Below, in pieces: positions 44,640-55,919 of a DNA stretch of 64,000 nucleotides. This DNA comes from an uncultured Pseudomonas sp. (lineage in GTDB: Bacteria; Pseudomonadota; Gammaproteobacteria; Pseudomonadales; Pseudomonadaceae): NCBI RefSeq assembly GCF_943846705.1, contig NZ_OX044366.1, positions 2,108,001 to 2,172,000 of the forward strand, in the 5' to 3' direction. Both the position numbers and the translations under genes were made by a program. The notes beneath the pieces are model-generated. The model did no database searches, was not told where the DNA came from, and worked only from the letters and a program-made list of their open reading frames with translations. Within the stretch, counting starts at the first letter, position 1, and each line of letters begins with the position of its first letter.

Positions 44640-45764
44640 TTAGCCTCGGTAGTAGCGTTGTGGCACGAACGGCGTTTTGGCGACTTTCATCGCCACGCGC
44701 TTGCCGCGCACCATGGCCCACAGTTCGGTATCCAGGGCGATATGGCTGCTCTGCACATAACCCATGGCCACCGGTGCGCCGAGGCTTGGGCCGAAGCCGC
44801 CGCTGCTGACGCTGCCGATCACAGTGCCGTCGGCATCGACAATCTCCGCGCCTTCACGCACCGGTACACGCTCTTGTGGCAGCAGGCCGACGCGCTTGCT
44901 GGTCACGCCTTCTTGTTGCTGGGCGAAGATGCGCGCCGCCCCCGGGAAACCACCGGCGCGGGCACCATCGGCACGACGCGGCTTGGAGATGGCCCACAGC
45001 AGGCTGGCTTCGATTGGCGTGACGCTGCTGCTCATGTCGTGGCCATACAGGCACAGGCCGGCTTCCAGACGCAGCGAGTCACGCGCGCCGAGGCCGATGG
45101 CCTCGACTTCTGTTTCGGCTAGCAGGCTGCGCGCCAGGGTCTCGGCGTGTTCAGCAGGCACGGAAATCTCGTAGCCATCTTCACCGGTGTAACCGGAGCG
45201 GCTGACGTAGCAGTCCACGCCGAGTAAACGCACCGGGGCGAATTGCATAAAGGTCATCTGCGCCACTTCTGGGGCCAGGCGCGCCAGTACGTCGACGGCT
45301 TTAGGGCCTTGCAGCGCCAACAGGGCGCGGGCTTCGAACTGCTCCTCAATCTCGCACTGGCTGCCGATGTGTTGTTGCAGGTGAGCCAGGTCCTGATGCT
45401 TGCAGCCGGCGTTGACCACCAGGAACAGGGTGTCGTCGCCCAGGTTGGCAACCATCAGATCGTCGAGGATGCCGCCATTCTCATCGGTGAACATGGCGTA
45501 GCGCTGCATGCCCACCGGTAGGTCGATGATGTCCACCGGCACCAGGGTTTCCAGGGCCTTGGCGGCATTGGCACCGCGCAGGACGATCTGGCCCATGTGC
45601 GAGACGTCGAACAGACCAGCCTGCTCGCGGGTGTGCAGGTGTTCTTTCATCACCCCGAGCGGGTACTGCACCGGCATGTCGTAGTCGGCAAACGGCACCA
45701 TGCGCGCGCCCAATTCGAGGTGCAGGGCGTGTAGTGGGGTTTTCGCCAGGGTTTCAGTGGTCAT
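44640..45764 (-). CDS. gcvT: Glycine cleavage system T protein (aminomethyltransferase)
   Basis: 374 residues from the ATG at 45764, with GGAG six bases upstream. Features: GVMKEHLHTREQAGLFDVSH near 40, SGYTGEDGYEI near 195 and the C-terminal barrel ending KTPFVPQRYYRG. It transfers the aminomethyl unit from GcvH lipoate to THF, giving 5,10-methylene-THF and ammonia. Last gene of the gcvH-gcvP-glyA-sdaA-gcvT series, 78 bases after sdaA with a palindrome between. Confidence 0.97.
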   Translation of the reverse strand: MTTETLAKTPLHALHLELGARMVPFADYDMPVQYPLGVMKEHLHTREQAGLFDVSHMGQIVLRGANAAKALETLVPVDIIDLPVGMQRYAMFTDENGGILDDLMVANLGDDTLFLVVNAGCKHQDLAHLQQHIGSQCEIEEQFEARALLALQGPKAVDVLARLAPEVAQMTFMQFAPVRLLGVDCYVSRSGYTGEDGYEISVPAEHAETLARSLLAETEVEAIGLGARDSLRLEAGLCLYGHDMSSSVTPIEASLLWAISKPRRADGARAGGFPGAARIFAQQQEGVTSKRVGLLPQERVPVREGAEIVDADGTVIGSVSSGGFGPSLGAPVAMGYVQSSHIALDTELWAMVRGKRVAMKVAKTPFVPQRYYRG

Positions 45765-45792
45765 GCGGTTCTCCATGTCGGTAAACGTTATT

Positions 45793-45823
45793 CCTGTAGG
45801 CGCAGCGTGCTCGCGCCTACAGG
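45793..45823. repeat. REP-like palindrome within the gcv operon
   Basis: Perfect 11-bp stem CCTGTAGGCGC (45793-45803) / GCGCCTACAGG (45813-45823). It lies between sdaA and gcvT and resembles the CCTGTAGGAGC class of Pseudomonas intergenic repeats. It could stabilise upstream mRNA or reduce read-through. Confidence 0.65.
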
Positions 45824-45842
45824 CTTGTATGGGGTGCGCTGC

Positions 45843-47219
45843 TCAGCACTCGATAATATTGACGGCCAAACCGCCGCGGGCGGTTTCCTTGTACTTGTTG
45901 TTCATGTCGGCACCGGTCTGGCGCATGGTGCGGATGACTTTATCCAGCGACACAAAGTGCTGACCGTCGCCGCGCAGGGCCATGCGTGCGGCGTTGATGG
46001 CCTTCACCGAGCCCATGGCGTTGCGTTCGATACAGGGTACCTGCACCAGGCCGCCGATGGGGTCGCAGGTCAGGCCGAGGTTATGTTCCATGCCAATTTC
46101 GGCGGCGTTTTCCACCTGGTTGACGTTACCGCCCAGCACTTCGCAGAGTGCCCCGGCGGCCATCGAACAGGCTACGCCGACCTCGCCCTGACAGCCGACT
46201 TCGGCGCCGGAGATCGAGGCGTTTTCCTTGTAGAGGATGCCGATGGCGGCGGCAGTGAGCAGAAAACGCACCACGCCGTCATCGTTGGAACTGGGGATAA
46301 AGCGGCTGTAGTAATGCAGCACCGCCGGCACGATACCGGCCGCGCCATTGGTCGGCGCGGTAACCACGCGGCCGCCGCTGGCGTTTTCTTCGTTAACCGC
46401 CAAGGCATAGAGGTTGACCCAATCGAGCACGCTCAAGGCATCCCGCAGGCTGGCTTCCGGGTGTTTGCACAGTTGTCGGTGTAAGTCTGCCGCGCGGCGT
46501 TTGACCTTGAGCCCGCCGGGCATGATGCCCTCGTTGCGGCAACCGGCTTCGACGCAATCCTGCATCACTTGCCAGATCTGCAGCAGGCGCGCGCGGGTTT
46601 CCGCTTCCGGGCGCCAGGCCGCCTCGTTGGCCAGCATCACCTGGCTGATCGACAGGTTGTGCGCGGCGCAATGCGCCAGCAGTTGCTTACCGGTGGTGAA
46701 GGGGTATTGCAGCGGCGTGGTGTCTTCGACGATGCGGTCAGCGCCGGCGGCTTGTTCATCCACCACAAAGCCGCCGCCCACCGAGTAATACTCACGCGAG
46801 CGAATCTGTAACCCGGCGGCGTCGAAGGCGCGAAAGATCATGCCGTTGGGGTGAAAGGGCAGCGGCTTGCGGATCATCGCCAGGTGCTGTTTTTCGACAA
46901 AGCGGATCGGTTTTTCGCCAAGCAAATTCAGCTCACCGCCGCTGCGGATCGCCGCCAGGCGGGCGTCGACGTTGTTGGTGTCGACCGTGTCGGGCTGCTC
47001 GCCCTCCAGGCCTAGTAGCACCGCCTTATCGCTGCCATGGCCTTTGCCGGTGGCGCCGAGGGAGCCGTATAGCTCGACCTTGATACTCTCGGTGCTGGCG
47101 AGTAAATCGTCGCGGCGCAGGCCTTCGGCAAAGCGCAGGGCGGCGAGCATCGGGCCCACGGTGTGTGAGCTGGAGGGGCCGATACCTATCTTGAATAAAT
47201 CAAAAACGCTGAGTGACAT
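45843..47219 (-). CDS. sdaA: L-serine ammonia-lyase (iron-sulfur)
   Basis: 458 residues from the ATG at 47219 (MSLSVFDLFKIGIGPSSSHT), with GGAGA upstream; 47 further in-frame codons upstream look non-coding. Single-chain serine dehydratase: beta domain with GPSSSHTVGPM, alpha domain with conserved Cys residues of the 4Fe-4S cluster and GAEVGCQGEVGVACSMAAGAL. It deaminates serine to pyruvate. In this operon it disposes of serine made by GlyA from glycine. Confidence 0.96.
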   Translation of the reverse strand: MSLSVFDLFKIGIGPSSSHTVGPMLAALRFAEGLRRDDLLASTESIKVELYGSLGATGKGHGSDKAVLLGLEGEQPDTVDTNNVDARLAAIRSGGELNLLGEKPIRFVEKQHLAMIRKPLPFHPNGMIFRAFDAAGLQIRSREYYSVGGGFVVDEQAAGADRIVEDTTPLQYPFTTGKQLLAHCAAHNLSISQVMLANEAAWRPEAETRARLLQIWQVMQDCVEAGCRNEGIMPGGLKVKRRAADLHRQLCKHPEASLRDALSVLDWVNLYALAVNEENASGGRVVTAPTNGAAGIVPAVLHYYSRFIPSSNDDGVVRFLLTAAAIGILYKENASISGAEVGCQGEVGVACSMAAGALCEVLGGNVNQVENAAEIGMEHNLGLTCDPIGGLVQVPCIERNAMGSVKAINAARMALRGDGQHFVSLDKVIRTMRQTGADMNNKYKETARGGLAVNIIEC

Positions 47220-47310
47220 GCTTTCTCCGGCTCTGAGCCGACCTTGTAGGTTGGCGTGGATACAGCGCGGCGTGTAACCGCGCCTGCGTTCAGCAAAAAG
47301 CAGCTGTTGC

Positions 47311-48564
47311 TTAGTCAGCGTAGACCGGGAAGCTGGCGCAGAGTGCCGCCACCTGACCACGGACGCGCTCGATCAGCGCCGGGTTGTCCAGCTCATCGAG
47401 AATGTCGCAGATCCAGCCAGCCAGGGTGCGGCATTCGGTTTGCTTGAAGCCGCGCGTGGTCACGGCCGGAGTGCCGATGCGGATGCCAGAAGTGACGAAC
47501 GGCGACTGCGGGTCATTCGGCACGGCGTTCTTGTTCACCGTGATATGCGCATCACCCAGCGCCGCATCGGCGGCTTTGCCGGTCAGGCCCTGCTTGACCA
47601 GACTGATCAGCATCAGGTGGTTGTCGGTGCCGCCGGAAACCACGTCATAGCCGCGGCCAACGAACACTTCGGCCATGGCCTGGGCGTTGTCGATGACCTG
47701 CTGTTGATAGGTTTTAAAAGCAGGCTCCAGCGCTTCCTTGAAGCACACTGCCTTGGCTGCGATCACGTGCATCAGCGGGCCGCCCTGGCTGCCGGGGAAT
47801 ACCGCCGAGTTGAGCTTCTTCTCGATGTCCGCATTGGCGCGCGCCAGGATCAAGCCACCGCGTGGGCCGCGCAGGGTTTTGTGGGTGGTGGTGGTGACCA
47901 CATCGGCAAACGGCATCGGGTTGGGGTACAGGCCTGCGGCGACCAAGCCGGCGACGTGGGCCATGTCGACAAACAGCAGGGCGTCGACCTTGTCGGCGAT
48001 TGCGCGGAAACGGGCGAAATCCAGGGTGCGCGAATAGGCGGAGAAACCGGCGACGATCATCTTCGGCTTGTGCTCAAGCGCCAGGCGTTCGACTTCGGCG
48101 TAATCGATCAGGCCTTGCTCGTCGATGCCGTATTGCACCGCGTTGTACAGCTTGCCCGAAGACGACACCTTGGCGCCGTGGGTCAGGTGGCCGCCGTGGG
48201 CCAGGCTCATACCGAGGATGGTGTCGCCGGCATTGAGCAGCGCCAGGTACACCGCGCTGTTGGCCGATGAGCCGGAATGCGGCTGGACGTTGGCGTAGTC
48301 GGCACCGAACAACTGCTTGGCGCGCTCGATGGCCAGGGCCTCGACCTTGTCGACATGCTCACAGCCGCCGTAGTAACGCTTGCCCGGATAGCCTTCGGCG
48401 TACTTGTTGGTCAGGCCACTGCCTTGCGCCAGCATGACGCGCTGGCTGCAATAGTTTTCCGAGGCGATCAGCTCAATGTGATCTTCCTGGCGTTGCTCTT
48501 CGGCGTTGATCGCGGCGAGCAGGGCGTCGTCATAACCTTGCAGTTGGTCGTGTTTGCTGAACAT
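47311..48564 (-). CDS. glyA: Serine hydroxymethyltransferase
   Basis: 417 residues, standard length, from the ATG at 48564 (MFSKHDQLQGYDDALLAAIN). Motifs: EEQRQEDHIELIASENYCS, NKYAEGYPGKRYYGGCEHVD, HSGSSANSAVYLA, and the PLP lysine in VTTTTHKTLRGPRGG. It converts glycine and methylene-THF into serine, consuming the one-carbon unit released by the cleavage system. Presumably the glyA2 paralogue of Pseudomonas, to judge by operon position. Confidence 0.97.
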   Translation of the reverse strand: MFSKHDQLQGYDDALLAAINAEEQRQEDHIELIASENYCSQRVMLAQGSGLTNKYAEGYPGKRYYGGCEHVDKVEALAIERAKQLFGADYANVQPHSGSSANSAVYLALLNAGDTILGMSLAHGGHLTHGAKVSSSGKLYNAVQYGIDEQGLIDYAEVERLALEHKPKMIVAGFSAYSRTLDFARFRAIADKVDALLFVDMAHVAGLVAAGLYPNPMPFADVVTTTTHKTLRGPRGGLILARANADIEKKLNSAVFPGSQGGPLMHVIAAKAVCFKEALEPAFKTYQQQVIDNAQAMAEVFVGRGYDVVSGGTDNHLMLISLVKQGLTGKAADAALGDAHITVNKNAVPNDPQSPFVTSGIRIGTPAVTTRGFKQTECRTLAGWICDILDELDNPALIERVRGQVAALCASFPVYAD

Positions 48565-48647
48565 GCGCAGATCCCTCGGTTGTTGTTCTTGTGGGTACAA
48601 CTGACCCGCCCCGGGTAGGGGTGAGTCGAAATTTTGGGTAAATAAAC

Positions 48648-48771
48648 CGTAGGATGGGCGGCGCATTGCCCTGATCAGGCTGGCAACGCCGCTATTGAAC
48701 GCCGTGTAAGCCATCGTTGATGGTACGTGGCGTGATGGGTATCGCTGCGCTCAACCCATCCTACGTTTACA
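48648..48771. repeat. Palindromic repeat cluster between gcvP and glyA
   Basis: A perfect 11-bp inverted repeat CGTAGGATGGG (48648-48658) / CCCATCCTACG (48755-48765), with a nested GATGGGT (48734-48740) / ACCCATC (48754-48760) hairpin. This is a Pseudomonas-style intergenic repeat. The 212-base gap lies inside an operon whose other gaps are 9-91 bases. Confidence 0.65.
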
Positions 48772-48776
48772 TCGCC

Positions 48777-51629
<2,853 letters not shown>

Positions 51630-51638
51630 TGCAATCTC

Positions 51639-52022
51639 TCAGGCGTCAGCATTGGCGTTGAGCAGGCGCTCGTAGGCAGCCTGATCGAGCAGGTCGGCTA
51701 CCGCGCTGGCATTGGCCGGGCGGAAACGGAAGAACCAACCTTTACCCAGGGGCTCTTCGTTAACCAACTCAGGGCTGGATTCTAGCTCGCCATTGACCTC
51801 AACCACCTCACCGTCCAGCGGCATGGAGATATTGCTTGCCGCTTTTACCGATTCCAGTACGGCCACTTCGTCGCCCTCGGCGTAGCTCTGGGCCTCTGGC
51901 AATTGCACGAATACCACGTCACCCAAGGCTTCCTGGGCATAGGCGGTGATGCCCACGGTAACCAGGCCATCGGCATCCTGACGCAGCCATTCGTGCTCAA
52001 CGGTAAAACGCAATTCGCTCAT
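51639..52022 (-). CDS. gcvH: Glycine cleavage system H protein
   Basis: 127 residues. The lipoyl-lysine lies in VLESVKAASNISMPLDGEV near residue 64; flanking GITAYAQEALGDVVFVQLPE and GWFFRFRP are typical. It shuttles the aminomethyl and hydride intermediates between P, T and L proteins. First gene of the operon, preceded by AGGAG and by a perfect sigma-54 promoter about 95-110 bases upstream. Confidence 0.98.
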   Translation of the reverse strand: MSELRFTVEHEWLRQDADGLVTVGITAYAQEALGDVVFVQLPEAQSYAEGDEVAVLESVKAASNISMPLDGEVVEVNGELESSPELVNEEPLGKGWFFRFRPANASAVADLLDQAAYERLLNANADA

Positions 52023-52115
52023 GTGAACTCCTCAAGGGGGTGACTCGCCCTTTCTGCTGGGGGCGATGTGCTGGACGCTCGTGCAGGGCAGCGAACGCAA
52101 GATGCAAAGACCATA

Positions 52116-52130
52116 GCAAGGTAGGTGCCA
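52116..52130 (-). promoter_or_regulatory. Sigma-54 (RpoN) promoter of the gcvH operon
   Basis: On the minus strand the sequence is TGGCAC CTACC TTGC, an exact match to the TGGCAC-N5-TTGC consensus with GG and GC at the required -24/-12 spacing. It faces gcvH, about 95 bases from its ATG. In P. aeruginosa the matching operon is driven by RpoN with the TyrR-like activator GcsR in response to glycine; the activator gene is not in this window. I could not find a GcsR palindrome with certainty. Confidence 0.88.
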
Positions 52131-52487
52131 TTGTTATTTTTATCAACAAAAACAATAACTTAGATTGTTTCTGTGGTTGTGCTCTTGTTGTGCCTGTAGT
52201 GATTTCAATACGCGTGAGGGGCGTTCAACGGCTATGTGTTCGGTAAGGGCGCTGAGGCCGTGGGTTAGGCTGGCTGTATCGATTTTATTACGTTGTATCT
52301 AAAGCGATACGGTTGATGCTGGCCACGGCTTGTTGCCGAGGGTTATTGCGCTAACGCGAACTGGGCTGAGCGGGGTGTAGCGGCCATGCCCGTGGCCGAC
52401 AGCAAGAACTATTCATCCAGCCTATCCAGCGCCATTGGGAGGCTCAATGGGCTGGGCGCGGGGTGGCCTATTAGACGGCTATTCACT

Positions 52488-52520
52488 CTTTCGGCTGACC
52501 GGGCAAATACCTCTTTCGGG
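52488..52520 (+). promoter_or_regulatory. CTTTCGG direct repeats, candidate LAL operator, module 2
   Basis: CTTTCGGC (52488-52495) and CTTTCGGG (52513-52520), starts 25 bp apart, within a 9-bp repeat CTCTTTCGG. They lie 70-105 bases before the DUF1302 start. Both upstream regions place the nearest CTTTCG about 27-29 bp before a TGGCT. The likeness to 5140-5171 and 5351-5358 suggests a common operator; not proven. Confidence 0.33.
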
Positions 52521-52592
52521 CGCTTATCCCGCCCCGGGTGGCTGGGTAGCGTGGAGCTTCAACACGAAACCCCCGCTTTCCAGGAGAGCCGC

Positions 52593-54365
52593 ATGAGAAC
52601 AAAAACAAGACATGCCATCTTCCAGCCTAGTGTTTTGGCGACTGCCATTGCGCTGTGCTGTGTCGCGCCTGTTCAGGCCGTAACGTTTAACCTTGGTGAG
52701 GTCGAAGGGCAGTTCGATTCGTCCCTTTCTGTGGGTGCCAGTTGGAGCGTACGCGGCGCTGAACCGGACTTTATCGGCACGCGCAATGGCGGCAAGGCGT
52801 CCTCGCAAACCAACGATGACGGCCGCCTGAACTTCAAGAAGGGCGAAACCTTCTCGAAAATCTTCAAAGGCATTCATGACCTTGAGCTGAAGTACGGCGA
52901 TACCGGCGTGTTTATTCGCGGCAAGTACTGGTACGACTTCGAAACCAAGGACGAAAGCCGCCTGCTCTATGACATCGTCGACAGCAACCGCAAGACCGCG
53001 GCGCAGGCCTCTGGCGCGGAAATCCTCGATGCGTTTATCTACCACAACTACAACCTGGGTGGCATGCCGGGTAGCGTGCGGGTGGGTAAGCAGGTGGTGA
53101 GTTGGGGTGAGAGCACTTTTATCCAGAACTCGATCAACTCAATCAACCCGGTGGATGCCGCAGCGTTCCGCCGTCCTGGTGCGGAGATCAAAGAGGGTTT
53201 GATTCCGGTCAATATGCTCTACGTGTCGCAGAGCCTGACTGACAGCGTGAGCATGGAGGCGTTCTATCAGCTGGAGTGGGACCAGACGGTTATTGATAAC
53301 TGCGGCACCTTCTTCGCCCCCAGTGACACCGCGGCTGATGGCTGCAATGATCGCCTGGCGGTGTTCGGCGCGGATGTAGCGCCAGGTGCCTCGAACAACA
53401 CCGGTGCTCCTGGCAATCCCATTTATGTCCCGCGTGGCGGCGATCGGGATGCGCGCGACAGTGGCCAGTTCGGCGTTGCCCTGCGCTGGTTTGCCGAATC
53501 GCTGAACGACACCGAGTTCGGTCTGTATGCGATGAACTACCACAGCCGTACCCCGAACGGCAGTTTCGTACGCACCAGCACACCCTCTGCGTCCCTCATT
53601 CCTGGCGCGCCGAATGCCCGCTACTTTCTCGAGTACCCCGAAGATATCCGCCTGTATGGCATAAGTTTTCAAACCAACGTCGAGGGCACTGCGCTGTCGG
53701 GTGAACTCAGCTATCGGCCAAACATGCCGATCTCGATCAACTCTACCGACCTGACCTTTGCTTCGCTGGCATTGCCTAATTCACCGGTGTTTACCAGTGG
53801 TCATGCGCGCAATGTCGCCGGCGAGGAAATCAGTGGTTATGTGCGCAAACCGGTGACCCAGGCTCAGATTACTGCGGTGCAGTTCTTTGACCGGGTGCTC
53901 GGTGCCAGCCGCCTGACCCTGCTCGGTGAGGTGGGTTACAACCATGTCAGTGGTATCAGTAATGATATCGGCGATCTGCGCTTCGGCCGCGATCCGGTCT
54001 ATGGCATTGGTGAGTTAACCCCTAATGCTGCCTGTACCGGCTCGCTGAATACCGCCAACCCTGATGAGTGTAATGACGATGGCTTTATCACCAGCAGCTC
54101 CTGGGGCTATCGCCTGCGCGCCAGTGCCGACTACAGCAACGTTTTTGCCGGGGTCAACCTGACGCCGAGTATCGCTTGGTCGCATGACGTTGATGGTTAT
54201 GGACCCAACTTTAGCGAAGGCAGTAAAGCCGTCAGCCTGGGTTTGAATGCTGATTACCAGAACACCTACACCGCCAGCCTCAGTTACACCGACTTTTTTG
54301 GTGGTGATTACAACACCAACGTCGACCGTGACTTTGTCGCCCTCAGTTTTGGTGTGAACTTCTGA
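52593..54365 (+). CDS. DUF1302 outer-membrane barrel protein, copy 2
   Basis: 590 residues from the ATG at 52593 with AGGAGA upstream; the open frame before it (from 52386) has no signal peptide and is probably not translated. Signal peptide ends near PVQA then VTFNLGEVEGQFDSS. N-terminal 230 residues are very similar to copy 1 (for example GETFSKIFKGIHDLELKYGD is identical), as are the last 90, which end in Phe. The middle is shorter and differs. Cysteines at about 237, 251, 481 and 493 line up with those of copy 1. Same inferred role, an outer-membrane barrel for hydrophobic substrates, with probably different loop specificity. DUF1329 follows after 29 bases. Confidence 0.88.
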   Translation: MRTKTRHAIFQPSVLATAIALCCVAPVQAVTFNLGEVEGQFDSSLSVGASWSVRGAEPDFIGTRNGGKASSQTNDDGRLNFKKGETFSKIFKGIHDLELKYGDTGVFIRGKYWYDFETKDESRLLYDIVDSNRKTAAQASGAEILDAFIYHNYNLGGMPGSVRVGKQVVSWGESTFIQNSINSINPVDAAAFRRPGAEIKEGLIPVNMLYVSQSLTDSVSMEAFYQLEWDQTVIDNCGTFFAPSDTAADGCNDRLAVFGADVAPGASNNTGAPGNPIYVPRGGDRDARDSGQFGVALRWFAESLNDTEFGLYAMNYHSRTPNGSFVRTSTPSASLIPGAPNARYFLEYPEDIRLYGISFQTNVEGTALSGELSYRPNMPISINSTDLTFASLALPNSPVFTSGHARNVAGEEISGYVRKPVTQAQITAVQFFDRVLGASRLTLLGEVGYNHVSGISNDIGDLRFGRDPVYGIGELTPNAACTGSLNTANPDECNDDGFITSSSWGYRLRASADYSNVFAGVNLTPSIAWSHDVDGYGPNFSEGSKAVSLGLNADYQNTYTASLSYTDFFGGDYNTNVDRDFVALSFGVNF

Positions 54366-54394
54366 TCAACGCAGTGCAAAAGGATCCGTACCCA

Positions 54395-55765
54395 ATGAAA
54401 AGCACAAGAATCCTGCAAGCCGGAGCGCTGGCGCTGACCCTGTTAGCCAGCAGTGTGATGGCCGCAGTCTCTGAGCAAGAAGCCGCTCAGTTGGGCGTCA
54501 GCCTGACGCCGCTGGGCGGTGAAATGGCTGGTAATGCCGAGGGCACCATCCCTGCCTGGACTGGTGGCCTGCCGACCAACGCCGCCGCTGTCGACAGCAA
54601 AGGTTTTCTCGCTGACCCGTTTGCCAGCGAGCAACCGTTGTTCACCATCACCGCCGCCAATGCCGAGCAGTACAAGGACAAACTGTCAGCCGGGCAGATG
54701 GCCATGCTCAAGCGCTACGCGGACAGCTACAAGATCCCGGTCTATGCCACCCATCGCACCACCGCCGTGCCTGAGGCCATTGCAGCCGCCGCCAAGCTCA
54801 GTGCGCTGAATACCACGCCGGTGGATGGCGGCAACGGTCTGCTCAACTTTAACGCCAGTCGTTATTACGCCTTCCCGATCCCCAAAAGCGGCGTTGAGGT
54901 GGTGTGGAACCACATCACCCGATACCGCGGGGGCAATACCCGTCGGATCGTCACGCAAGCTACGCCGCAGACTAACGGCTCCTACAGCCTGGTGAAGTTC
55001 GAGGACGAGGTGGCGTTCCCGGCGGATATGCCGGACCTCGACCCCGCCAAGGGCAGCAACATACTGCTGTATTTCAAACAGCGGGTGACGGCACCTTCGC
55101 GCCTGGCCGGTAACGTATTGCTGGTCCACGAGACCATTGATCAGGTCAAGGAACCGCGCCTGGCCTGGATCTATAACGCCGGTCAGCGTCGGGTACGCCG
55201 CGCACCCCAGGTAGCCTACGACGGTCCGGGTACCGCCGCTGACGGTATGCGCACGGCCGACAACTTCGACTTGTTTTCCGGCGCGCCGGATCGCTACGAC
55301 TGGAAGTTGGTCGGCAAGAAGGAAATGTACATTCCATACAACAGCTACAAGCTCGATTCGCCAGCGCTGGCTTACGACGATGTGATCAAGGCCGGGCATA
55401 TCAACCAGGACCTGGCCCGCTACGAGTTGCACCGGGTGTGGGAGGTGGTGGCCACGCTGAAGAGTGGTGAACGGCATATTTATGCCAAGCGGCATATGTA
55501 TGTCGATGAGGACAGCTGGCAGATCGCCCTGGTCGACCATTACGACGGTCGCGGCCAACTCTGGCGTGTGGCGGAGGGCCATGCGCAGCAGTACTTCAAC
55601 CATCAGGTGCCGGGTTACACCCTGGAGGCGCTGTACGACCTGGTGGCTGGTCGCTATTTGGCCTTGGGCATGAAGAACGAGGAAAAGTCAGCGTACAACT
55701 TCGGCTTCAAGGCCTCCGCGGCCGACTACACGCCGGCCGCTTTGCGCAGTTCAGGCGTGCGTTAA
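54395..55765 (+). CDS. DUF1329 periplasmic protein, copy 2
   Basis: 456 residues from the ATG at 54395 with AAAGGA upstream; a GTG at 54374 is in frame but would precede the signal peptide by seven residues. Signal peptide RILQAGALALTLLASSVMA then AVSEQEA. The whole chain aligns with copy 1 at 7349, including IPAWTGGLPTN, QRVTAPSRLAGNVLLVHET, YNAGQRRVRRAPQVAYDGPG and GRYLALGMKNEEKS. Small differences include an extra stretch NASRYYAFPIPKSG. Presumed periplasmic partner of the barrel encoded just upstream. A terminator follows. Confidence 0.9.
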   Translation: MKSTRILQAGALALTLLASSVMAAVSEQEAAQLGVSLTPLGGEMAGNAEGTIPAWTGGLPTNAAAVDSKGFLADPFASEQPLFTITAANAEQYKDKLSAGQMAMLKRYADSYKIPVYATHRTTAVPEAIAAAAKLSALNTTPVDGGNGLLNFNASRYYAFPIPKSGVEVVWNHITRYRGGNTRRIVTQATPQTNGSYSLVKFEDEVAFPADMPDLDPAKGSNILLYFKQRVTAPSRLAGNVLLVHETIDQVKEPRLAWIYNAGQRRVRRAPQVAYDGPGTAADGMRTADNFDLFSGAPDRYDWKLVGKKEMYIPYNSYKLDSPALAYDDVIKAGHINQDLARYELHRVWEVVATLKSGERHIYAKRHMYVDEDSWQIALVDHYDGRGQLWRVAEGHAQQYFNHQVPGYTLEALYDLVAGRYLALGMKNEEKSAYNFGFKASAADYTPAALRSSGVR

Positions 55766-55796
55766 CCCTCAAGGCATAGGTATTACTCCGTGATTT

Positions 55797-55820
55797 AGCG
55801 GCCTGCGGGCCGCTTTTTTT
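55797..55820 (+). terminator. Rho-independent terminator after DUF1329 copy 2
   Basis: Stem AGCGGCC / GGCCGCT, loop TGCG, followed by seven T. Same placement as in module 1, although the stem sequence differs. Confidence 0.9.
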
Positions 55821-55919
55821 ATCATCCGCCATCACCTGCGTTGATAGAGCTGTAAGCCTCAAGTGTTGAGGTTTAGCCTGCGATGATCCGGTTCCCGTAC
55901 AACAATAAAACGAGCCGCC

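Larger units (their letters stand above)
52023..52592. other. 570-bp divergent regulatory region between gcvH and DUF1302 copy 2
   Basis: No gene seen. It contains the sigma-54 promoter for gcvH (52116-52130, minus), an AT-rich tract at 52131-52170 just behind it that could hold activator or IHF contacts, and on the other side two CTTTCGG repeats (52488-52520) before the DUF1302 gene. A frame running from 52386 into the DUF1302 gene is open but reads as non-coding. Confidence 0.65.

Noticed and set aside
52386..52592. Upstream extension of the DUF1302 copy 2 frame
   Set aside because: It would add 69 residues before a clear signal peptide and cover the regulatory repeats; the ATG at 52593 has a good ribosome site.
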